Below, in pieces: positions 46,001 through 58,000 of a stretch of DNA of 60,949 nucleotides. The notes under the pieces are model-generated. The model saw only the letters and a list, made by a program, of their open reading frames with translations. It ran no database searches and was not told where the DNA came from. A program made the translations under genes and the position numbers. This stretch comes from Zygnema cylindricum (lineage: Eukaryota > Streptophyta > Zygnematophyceae > Zygnematales > Zygnemataceae): the NCBI GenBank assembly GCA_037447655.1, contig JBBHKE010003207.1, positions 1 through 60,949 on the forward strand. Reading direction: 5' to 3'. How positions within the stretch are numbered: the stretch's first letter is position 1; every line of letters starts with the position of its first letter.

Positions 46001-49000
46001 AATCTGACTGAATTCAGTTGCATTGCTGTGTTTTTTCACTCCAGTGATCTTCGTGGTAATTCACTGACTGGAGAAATACCTGACGACATTGGAAAGCTCG
46101 TCTCCTTGGACACATTGTAAGCTCAATGTTTGCAAGCATACAAAACAAACTAATGAATTTGAGTTCTGAGTTCCTTATGGCTATCTCAAGTATCGCCTAA
46201 CCGGAATGGGAAACGGAAGTTCAGATCTGATTGTGATTGGTACATAGGATTGAATTTTTTCATTCTTTTTTATTACTGAATTCCACTGATAACGTTTATT
46301 AAATCAAAGCAGTGTCCCAAGGGTTTGATATCCAGAAGTTGAATTCAAGAACCTTTGTCTGGTCAAGTGACTGGGCCTGACTATTTTCGTGGAATTTTCT
46401 TTATAACCATGGAGCGTTATGAATTGTATTATAGCTCTACTTGCGTCAGAATTCACTTAAAATTCAGCTTTTGTTTTGGTGTCGCAGACTGTTTTCCTTT
46501 CTTATAGTTTTTTTTCACCTGCAATTAGCCACTTTGTACTTCAAACTTCTTTAAGCAACACAGTATGTTCTCCATTCAGATATTTCTTGTTGATTGGGTT
46601 AGGGTTTTTTTGTATCAAATTGTGCATATCTAAATATATGACAGATCCCAAACCAAATTCATTCATTTTTATATTCATACAATGTTTAAAATCCTTGAGA
46701 ATATGGTTCCTGATGCATTTGTTGAAGTTATTTTTATTTTCATCTGAAATGTCACGTTTCTATTTTTTTTATGAAATCAAAGCATGAGCCGATTGTCACA
46801 AGATTTTATGCCCAGAAGTTGAATTCAAGTTACTTTTTGTCTAGTGTCAAGTTAGTGCCATTGTCTCTCATATAGGTGAAGTGATTTGGCCTGACTACTT
46901 TCCTGGAACTTATTTCGCAAACATAAAAGCCTAACCTGTTGCATTACGGCTTCACTTGTGTCAAAATTCACTTAGGATTTAGCTTTTGTTTTGCCATAAC
47001 AGACTGTTTTCATTTCTCATAGCTGTTAGTTTCTTATGACCTGAAAGCAGCAACTCTGCACTTCAGACTTTCTTACAACAAAATGGCCTCCATTCAGACA
47101 TTAGTTCAATGCGTCTGTGTATAGATTCCGAACTAGTTTCGTTCATTTTTTTTTCAGCCAAAACTTGAAACCCTTGGGAATGGGGTTCCTGATGCGTTTG
47201 TTGTTGTTATTCCTTTTTCATCTGAAATGCCATTGATATTTTTCTATGTTTGCCGTTAAAAATAACCAATTTCTCTCCATGTTTTGAAACTCTTGAGGTC
47301 TGTGTATCATCCATAGAAAAATTGAAAATGGGCTGATTTTCGCAATATGGGAAGGAATTTTAGTTTTCTTCTCAGGTTTGGGAGATTTTTGTTTTCTTTG
47401 GAAAATCAGGGACTTATCTTTTAACCTGCTCACTGGAACTATACCGGCTACTTTGAATGACACTGCAATCACTGAATTGTAAGTTGTTGGCTCTGATAAT
47501 GTTTTTGTACTGTCAGTGCGTCAGTGGTGTTATGATTATATGTGGTTGTAGAAATAATATAAGTTTTGTTATGCCGTCTTTAAACTTTTGACAGCGATGT
47601 AATTTTGCAAGTTTGCTTTCACTTAAGGTCAATGCCTGATCAGATTGATACAAAGAGCAATTTCGTTTCTAACTCCGGTGCCACCTAAGAGTAATGCAGG
47701 AGGCTGAATAACAATTTTCTTTCCGGCAACATTACGAACAGTCTTGTCACAACCGTTGGGGTTCTGTAAGCTATTCATGCCACAGCTTTTTGATCAACTT
47801 TGGCTTATTTAAGAAGATCAACCTGCATGTTGTATTCTGTCTCAATTCATTTATTTGATGAAGCGTAAGCAGTTCACTTTACAGAAACCATCGCAGGCTT
47901 AGGTGTTTAAAAAGCTTTATGATCATGTTTTTTGCTTGAGCCAGAAGGTTTCCAAATTTTCAATGTTAATCACTTGCAAATCCTCTTAAAAGAGATTTGC
48001 TGCGATTTTTTTTAGGCAAGCTAACTCTTTCTTTAACACAAAATTGTTGATTTTTCAGTAATCACCTGCTCTTTTTCCAGATGGTTGCATTCTAATAACT
48101 TCTCCGGTCCCATTCCAAGTGAGATTGGGTATCTCAAGGATCTGTCTGACATGTAAGCTTTTGTTTGAGGCTTGGTTAGGTGGATTTGAAGTGGCGTATG
48201 CAATAAAATGTAACGCACAATCAAAGCACTATTTTTTTGGATTTGGATGGCGTTGCTGCGTCCAATTTTTTTTTGGAATATTCTTGATGAAAGTTTCCTT
48301 CGCTTCTCGTTTTTAAACCAAATGAATTATTGAAGTGTTGAAAATGCGAAACCTGTTCCTTAGCTTTGAGCACAGTACCATGCTACCGGCTGTAGAAGTG
48401 TGGCCATATTTAGGATGATTGAAAATCTTGAGTGTTACTATTATTAATTTAGTGAAAATCTTTATATTTCGATTTTTTTTTTATGAACATTATTTTCCAC
48501 ATCATAATTACTGATGTTGTAGTGGGATTGTGTTGTGTGTTTTTTTGTATGATTGTCCTTTTCCGTCAAGTGCGACTTACTTCACAAAATATTGTGTGCA
48601 TTATTTTTTGCTAGTATGAAACCCCTATTATTTTCGCTCGTTTAGAGATTAAGATTTTAGAGGTTTACCTTCGCAAAATAACCAGATTTCTCCTACTAGA
48701 TTGTTTCTCTATATGACTTCTTTAATATCAGTATTTCATGCTTGTCAGTTCAAGTCAGACTTATGGCAAACTCATGCTAATAATGATAAACATCTCATTC
48801 TGAATCCTGCAATAAACTGGAAAGTTGTAAAGCAAAAGTCGCGACTAGATCTTTATTTTATTTCGTTTCAGGAACCGATAATATTGGAATACAACTTGTC
48901 TTTTTGCAGCCAACTTCAGGATAACAGACTCAGCCACAATATACCTTCTGAATTATGGAACCTTCCAGTGACCGACTTCGAGATAAATATGTAAGCCATG

Positions 49001-52000
49001 GTGTGTTTTTGTAATTGTCCATTGAAAGTTCCGACAACAATTCATTTTTTTGAGACTATGTTCTGATTTTTTTTTATCTCAAATAAGCAAAAGCACAAAT
49101 TTATATTTTACCCGGATGAGGAATGCCTAGCAAAATCAACGAGCATAATAATATTTCTCAATTTGAGAGAGGAGGTGAAAAATGTAGGAACTGACAGAAA
49201 ACGGGAGGGAGGGAAAGGAGAGGAGGGACGGAGAGAGGGAGAGAGAGAAAGAGCAAAAGGAAGAGGAAAGTGGGGACAAAACAAGAGCGGGAGAGTGGGG
49301 GGCGGCGAGGAGAAAAAGAGTGAGTAAAGGAAGTGACGAATTTTAGTTTTTCTCTGTAAGGAAAGAAATGAGATGGTGACACTTGGACATGAATCTTGAT
49401 GGCAGATATTTGAGTCGCAACTCTTTCGGTGGACGTTTCCCTGAAGGAGTTTCTCGTTTGAATGGAACACTGGCGTCCTTGTAAGTCTTGCTAAGCTGCA
49501 TTCTGCCTTAGTTCGAATTGGCCAAATGGTTTCTCAAGGGATTTGTACTTGGAAACTGTACTGGGAGCAAATCTCCTTCATCTGATTGTAAACAAAATTG
49601 AAATCGATTGTCTGAACCACTCATAAATTAAAGCTGATCTACGATTTCATGTTTTTTCTTTGGACGTTATTGGTTGAATCGCACGACGGATGGAAATGCT
49701 TTTTTACACTTTATTTACCGGTAAGGTTATTGTTGTCTTGGCCAATATTGAACCAGTTGTTAGTTTCTCCAAGATTGCTAAAATATTTCTAACATGCGGT
49801 GTTTTAAAACCATTTACACACTGGAAGTAATGACGACCCACCCTCCATATCCATAATGTTTCCACAGCCATCGATGTTGTCCATTTCTATGAACCTCTTG
49901 GGCATTGGGTGTTTATCTCCTCTGTACTGCAAAACTACCTGCTGGAAAATGGTGTAGGTGTACGATCCTTTATCTTTTTAACATGGTTATTTTGTGCAAA
50001 ACCGTTTGTAATTTCATGTGGAGCTGATTATGTTCGTGCAGGCGGTTGAGCAATTGTGGCCTTGTAGGCAGCCTTCCACTTGAATTGTCCCAGCTAAGAA
50101 ATCTGGAATATTTGTAAGTTTTTTTGCTAAAAAACTGTGTAATACATGTTATCGATGTCCCACACCATTTGTGAATGACATCTTGTGAAGGGATGCTACA
50201 TGCTTGCTCAATCAAAAATGGGAACATGCTTCATTGTAGGTTTTTGACTTTTTGATGTCTTACTTGCGAATTTTATGTATTTTGTTTAATAACTGGTTGC
50301 ACCTTTTATGTATTGCATGATTTTGCAGGGATTTGAGTAAAAATTCTTTCACAGGCGTTCTACCATCATTGGCAAATCTAACGGTGCTCTCAGAGTTGTA
50401 AGTTTGCTTATGATGTGATCTTGGTGGCGTCGGTGATCTGGAATGGGGGATAAAGGGAAAAGAGTGGAGAGAGCGAAGTGAGAGGGGGAGCCGAGGGAAA
50501 GAGGGGAAAGAGGGGAAAGAGAGGAAAGAGGGGAATAATGGGAAAGTAAGGGGAATGAGGAAAATAGCCAAAAAGGGGAGGGGGGGACATAAAATTGTTA
50601 CACGACGTTAATAATGACTCTACAATAAGTAATCAGCAAATCTTACAAATGCAAAGATAAATATTGACTCTTTATTTTGGAAGGATTTATTCTTCCGGCA
50701 TGTTCATCGAGGTGGCTATAACGAATATGTGTCTGGATTTTGTTGTGAGCGTAATTAATCAAACCGGCATCTATTGGATGCTCAGTTTTCAGCATTGTTG
50801 ACAAATTCTAATGTTTTGAGCAAGCTGTCTGAAATTACTAAGTTAAAAATTAGCTTCGGAAAACTATCAGGCGTCGTGCCCATTTGGAGGCAAATGCCCA
50901 AACGGTCGCATTGAATCAGACAGTACATGTGGCCCATTCCAGAATTCAAGAAACTTATTAGAATTAAGATTTATTTTTTATTGAATTTCTAGACTTTCTT
51001 ATGGGAAGAAATAAATTTCGATTTACTAAGTTGAGGTATTGTGGGATCTATGGCAAAAATACTAAGATGAAGGAAATTCCTGCATTTTCTTCTTAATGCA
51101 CTTAAATAAGTTGGAACAAAAAGAAAACGTCTTTCTTTCAAAAGCTATGATTCCACAGGAATGCTATTTCCGATAAAAAAGATCAAAATTGGGTTTTTTG
51201 CTGGAAGATTGCACAAAAAATAACAAAAAAAGTTTTTTGGTAGATTTATTTCAAAGATTGTATATTACAGAAACGTATTTTTTTTAATGTGAAGGTTTGA
51301 TTTATGATAATTTTTTTGCTTTTAACATCATACTTCTGTTTTTTAAAGGCACTTGGATATGTTATATATTGTTAAAGACGAAAAATGAGCTTCGTTATTG
51401 TATCCATAGTTGGGCACTTTGTTCAATAAGCTCTTATTATAGTGTAATTTTTTGCTTCACATATGCAACCTGTTTCTTTGGCGGATATTTTTTGTGATAC
51501 ACATGGTTAAACATTTTCAAAGTTGATTTTGAGCACAGGTCTACTTTTACACAATCACCCAAATTTGCAAATAATCGGGATATTTGAATAGTAAGTGAAA
51601 AATTTGAATCAAATGCCAGTATATCGGATTTTTGATAGGGAATCGTTTGTTTTTCTGAGCTGAAAAAATTGCTTGCTTATTTCACGGGCGTGGAAATTTT
51701 AAATTTTGAAATTCGAATTTCGAATTTCGTGGTCGTCTGTAAAGTTCACAGACAAAGATTTGGTATTCATCTTTTTATGAACCGTAAAATTTCGCATCCG
51801 CTGATTTGATGGATGGAAGTATTGACGCCGGGAATTTTGTGGAGGGGAATATTGCCAAATATTCTTGGCAAATCAATATTCTCTTTTGCTGAATAAGAAA
51901 ATCAAAAATTCAAATTCGAAGTTATTATTCGAATAAGAAACGTTGTCACTGTGCCTTTATGAATACTAATATGTTTTGCAACTAATGACTAAGATATCAG

Positions 52001-55000
52001 AATTTTTATGAGATTTCTGCAACTATACTCAAAAACGTTTTTATGTATATATAAATATATGCATTTAGCATTTCATGTACAAATGAATCTGCGTTCATTT
52101 TGGAAGTGATCAAAATGCGTCTAACATCGAAGAGTGGACATTTTTGAGGAACGAGAGGTTTCAGACAGCATTGGAGGTAACAAGGACGAAAATTGATTTG
52201 CTCTATTTCAAAAATTCCTTTGTCTTATGTAGTGATGGTTGAAGCTTCTGACGCTAAAATAGTAGCATCCAGTCCGTTGGTGAATCAATTTGTGTGCACA
52301 AGGTTGGGTGTAGGAATCTCGCAAACAACACCCTTGATATTGACATGGCAAATCTTCCCAATTCCACACTTAAGAAGTTGTGAGTGACATTGCTCGAGTA
52401 CATTGGTTTTTTACTGTATCATTGATGACTTCCGTAATTTTCGTAGACAACACTGTCATGGTTGTGTTGTGAAAAACAATCACTGGTTCATTGATGACGA
52501 TTGTGATCTTTGTGGAGGACATAGTTTCATGGTTGTCTTTTATATAAAAAATATCACCGGTTAATTCAGGTCATCCGTTAAGGACAAGCTAGGCAAAAGA
52601 ATGGTGTAAAGCCAATTGCAAATCACTATGTAGTGCTTGTTTTAATCCAATGAGGGGCAGAGAATAAATGTTGTGCACTTGTGCAAGGTCTTCAATATAT
52701 CGTATAGCTAATTTCAAATGTAGTCAAATACAGGTAAGTCATGGTCTTAATTGAGATGTATTTCTGAAACTGCTCATCCATTTGGACGTGATTTCTGCTT
52801 TGTAAACTATGTTTTGTTGAGGTCGTGGCTTTTTCGAGTACTGTAATAATTCTCCGAAGTATGGAATGAACAGGTCAATTGGGTGCACGTCTATTTATCG
52901 ACTTTTTTTGTATTTAACTTTGTTTCCTTTTTTGTTTTTTTTGGAAACATTTCATGGTATACAATTTTTATGCAGGGACTTGAGTGTTAACGGGCTGAAA
53001 CTTGAAGGTCTTCCGAACCTGCCACAAATATCATATTCAAGTCTCCTTACTTTGTGAGTCCATAAACAGCTTAGTTAACGTCAATGGATACAAAGTGCAA
53101 GTGTTGTTTTAGAAGCTTTCTGTTCTTTCCTTCCCTTGTACACATGACTTTTCCTTTCTTGTACATTGGTATCGCTGTTCACATTGGGCCTTGAGTCAGA
53201 TTATGCTTCGGACACCTCATAATTCGCACTTATTGGTTGTAGTATAAATTTCTCTTTTCACCCTGTCAAGGCATCAACATGCGCTAAATCATGCGCCATT
53301 ATCTAATCTATAAGCTCACAACCAGGTAGCTTGCTGACCCTTTGAATCAAAATTCTTCAGAAAAACAACAGTCTTGGATGTTTAGGGAATGCTTTGTTGA
53401 CCATTTGGCCGTTTGTCTCAGAAACCTTGAGAACAACAGCATTTCAGGAACGCTCAACTCAACATATTTGAAACGCTTTAATAACCTTCAAGCATTGTAA
53501 GTATCATAGCCTTTCCATGCTTTGATATTTTGCTATTCACATTCAATTTTGGTCCTAGTAGGCAGTTTGTTTTTAGACTCTGTTGGAAGTGATCAACTTC
53601 AACCGGTCATAAAATTATTTGATTTATTATGGTTTATTGATGCTTTAGCTTCTAAGAAAGTCATGGCAAAATATAATTTCTACATTGTTAGGTACGTCAT
53701 GAAACCTACGGTGGTTTTACCTTCCGATACGTGTACATAAATGTTACACTGGTATATGTATTGGAAAAAAAACACAAATTTTCATCTCCGACAGCTAACA
53801 ATAAACAGTATGTCAAGGATGTATGTGTGTAAAGTGGGACACATGCACAAACTTTAGGATAAATTATGTAAATAATTTTCTATAGCTGGGCTTCTTATGA
53901 TAGGAAAATGTGCAAAAGTCAGATTTAAGTATTGTTCACCTAATCCTGTATTTGTTTAGTACAGCTGATTTTGTCATTCGGCTAACGTGGTGTGGATCTT
54001 TAGCTCCTTTATTGGTACTATTACCCCCCAGGGATCCATGGGCTAAATGTGGATTTCAACCATACTGCTCATAAAAATGCAGTGAGGGAACTTGGCAACA
54101 AGAAATTGTTGTCACCAATTGTGAGAGTCACTATTCCCTGCGGAGTTAAGATCCACACTAGTCGTTGGTATTTGGCTATTTTGGTTATAGCTGTCAGGAA
54201 CTCTAATTTGACTGGACAATTGGCTATAATACGAATACGTTTAAGTAATTTCAGGGTTTGGCTAAATGTACTTGAAATTCAAGTAGAGTTTGTTCATCCA
54301 TCGTCGGACAAGACCAGCGGCGATTAGATACACTTTCGCAAACGTGAGCTGTAGTGTGACCTATCCGATACTCTGTACATTTTAGGTTTCAAATTTTCAT
54401 GAGTTTTTAGTCTGTATATTTTTTTTTACCATTTCCTGTTTTTTAGATTTTGGCCGTTCATTTTTCAATTCTGTTTTAAAAACAGGAGTTTCTCTTTTCC
54501 GATTTTCGGTGAGAGTTATGCACTAAGAGCTCCCGAAGAAATTATTTCATAAAACATCAGATTAGTACTTTCGTGTCTAGACAAGATTAATAAACATGCC
54601 TATATGAGTACCAGATCCAGACAGACACAAACAGGCTACCTAACGTTAATCTCTAAATTGAGGCAGTTGGCTTCGCTGATTTTCTTTTAACGAGTATTGT
54701 CAAATAGGGGACATTCTTCTAACAAAATTAGTATAATCAAGCACGAGTTCTCAACATTCTGTACGAGAATTAACACGACCTTTTATATTTGCTATTATCA
54801 AACCTTGATCCTTGTCACAGCGCAACATGTCCAACTGTTCTGTTGGACAGATCTGGATGATATGTATGATTTACTTCAAACCAACCCAAATGGACCAGTG
54901 ACGTATCTTGTTGATGCTACTGGTTAACACTGGGTATTTTTTACCTTCACTATTCCATGCTATATCCAACTTTCAAGCACAAAGCAAAAGTAGAAGAATT

Positions 55001-58000
55001 AGGTTTTGCAAGAATAGAAGCATAGAGAAGAAGCTAGTAATAGTGAAGGCAAAGCTTGTCAGATATGCATGGAAAAGATATTTGAAGCCTGGCAAAATCG
55101 ACGACAAAGAAAATAATGCAGTCCAAGGTCCTTTGCGACACTGATAGCATTGACAATTCTGAACCGCTACACCTACATTAAGTCATTGGACGCGTCAAAT
55201 CTAAGGAGTACTAAACAAAAAGTTCCTAGAAGACCTGCCTCTGTCAATTCGTCATTCGCTAATCATAGGTCATCGATGAAAAACAGCTTTCCAACTTTAG
55301 TGCTGTTTGTACCAGTCCATTTTTCCACATTACACGTCATTGTTGTTTTTCCATTCTTATTTATTCCAATTTGTGTTAGTTTAGTTTGCACATTCCAAAT
55401 AATCATTCAAATTTAAGACCTCTTTCTCAGACTTAACTATCTTAGCATAGCCTTTAGGGCGGTGGAGGGATCTAGCACCCCTCTGAGACATATTTTGCCC
55501 TCTTTATCCGCCCTACACAGTGACTCACTTTGATAACCAAATCATACGTAGTTCTAGCTTGTTAGAAAGTTTTGCGACTATACGTATCAAAGAGTTCAAT
55601 GCGTTATATAATCAAAACGATGTATAGTGAAGAATGACAGCTGTACAGAAACAGTGATAAAAACTGTGACGAATCACTGATATGTGTCTAAAAACTCAAA
55701 AAAGTATTAGAACTTTTCTGCATACAATGGTTTGCTACTTGTAGACATAGAAAAAGGAATAGAAGAAAATTCCATAAGGCGAAAAAATAATAATGATTGC
55801 GCCAACCAAGATGAAAGAAGCATAATCGATATACCAATGACTAAATTCTTATGATTTAAATGCATGGACACTTTTAGAAGTCATACAAAAAAAATGTGAA
55901 AAAAAAACCATGTTCTTAGACGTTTATCAAAGTTTTAGATGGACAAGTTTTACCAATTTATGCTCCGTGGAGGCCAAAACCTTGCCATATATGCAAATTG
56001 AAAAATGTAAATCCAACCCAATGGATTAAAGCAATCAAGTTTTATTGGTCGCCAGTGCATAACACTTGAAAGATAATTGTGTTTTACAGTATTTTTTTTT
56101 CAAATTCTGGAAAAATCAAGACCTCGTGTTTTTTAGTTTCTTAGTTTTGACACAAATTAGACCTTAAATACCTTTCATTCAAAAATATTTTGGCCTAATT
56201 TGGATGATGATGCCTAGACTAAATATTGGTGCGATGAAGGTTCAATTTGCTCCCCCAATATTCCATGGCTATCCAATGTTAAAGTTGTGTTAAAAGGAAA
56301 AAGCAACATCATGTGCATGTTTTACAATTTTTTATAAATATTGAAAATTATTGATAGGTCTCATGCATGGCAATTTTTTGTGAATTTCACTTACATCGCT
56401 GTTTCGGATTGATGAACATGAAGGATTTTACCGTACGTTGCCCGTAAAATCTAGATGCTTTGATGATATGAACATAAAGTGAATTACTTTTATTTTATTG
56501 TTTTGTCTTTAAATGTCACATTGGGCGTAGTTTAGGACAAGATGATATGAATGCAAAATCATTAGATTGTTAGGCCTATTATCACGTAGGTTTGTTGGTA
56601 ATCCTTTCTCGCAAATTTTGCGATTTTGTTCGTTTTTATCAGTTTTTGGTCACCGAATTAAGGATAAAGGAACAAAGACAAGGAAGAAAAAAGAAAATCA
56701 ATAAAACGTGAAAATTACCCTGTTGACTGTCTTCACTGAACACCAATGGGTATTTCTGTCGGCCATAGGCATTGGGTCGAAAAAAAAAATCAAGTTTTCT
56801 AGCTGGTGTCTCTGCAACACTGTTAACTAATACAGACCTATTATTGCACGATAGATCTGATGAACAGAGCTAATTTGCGATCTTCTTTAGTTTCTTTTCT
56901 TCTATATCCTTATTTATTGATTTCCTACTTTGTTTGATTTGTAGATTTTTGAAGAGCAACGAGCTCTATGGTGAAGTCCCAGTCTTAATGACCAACGAAT
57001 CTAGCATAGAGTATCTTTCTTTGGCAAACAACCAGTTCACCTCGGGACGTGAGATCAATATGACATCTGGCCCGCTTTATGAGTAAGTGATTGTTCCTCT
57101 GATAATGAAGATTAGCTAGAATGAATGATTTTGAAAGTGCAGATAATGCGAAGCCCGCGGTGGTAACACGATATGTGCAAAAAGCATGAATGTTCATCCG
57201 GAGAGGCCTGAGGCTTATGAAAGGTAGGGTTTATTAAAACCTTCTAGGTTTTAAAGTGGTGAGGCTTCATAAATGACTAGAGACCAATAGTAAAGTTATG
57301 GCCTACGCTCTTTTTGAACCACTGATGTTGAAAGTAATGAACTAACATAGCTTTTGTTACAGCAAAAAAGTTGATTTCTTGCAAAAGCTAGTGTTCTTAA
57401 CTGTGTGGGATTGCAGTTTAGCAAATTGTGTTCCTTTCTCTGGCATGGCATTGCAGTTTAGCAGACAATCCATTGTGCAACATCGAAATGCATACAAGTC
57501 AAACTTACTGTCAACGCCAGCTTGGTGAAAATGCTATAAATAATTATAACCATCAGCCGTTTTGCAACGGGAGCTGCATGCATGACAACCTTCCAAACCC
57601 ACATCTGGAGGGTAATTGTTCTTGTTCGGGATATGTCAACTTTCAACTTACAATAACTCCTACGCTACTTTCATTCATCTCCAAAGGAGCTATAGATGAC
57701 ATACGATCTTGGCTGGCAAGGCTCACTACTCGCGATATGACGCAGGTACGGAAACAGTTCCTACGTGTGTAGTGTTGCTCGTTTAGTAACAATGCCATAC
57801 AAACTGCATAGGTATCAAAGTGACTAAGCGGCCGATTTTCTGCTGAGGGTACCAATTAAGAGAATAAATTGTTTTTTCAAGGTGTGGTATTTAATTTGTT
57901 AATTTGGCCCAGAAAGAAACTTTTAATGAGTCAAGATGTGTGACAAAGTGACCAGAGGAAGGATTTAAGCCTCAAATACTATGCCCATCCCTCCTTTAAA

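Noticed and set aside
54049-55416. Three open frames (92, 78 and 88 codons) in intron 27
   Set aside because: No recognisable domain and no consistent splice borders; could hide a decayed gene but cannot be supported.
57412-57450. Earlier acceptor TTGCAG|TTTAGCA for exon 29
   Set aside because: Using it would insert residues that break the conserved NPxC start of the Cys-rich segment; the second, duplicated acceptor fits.
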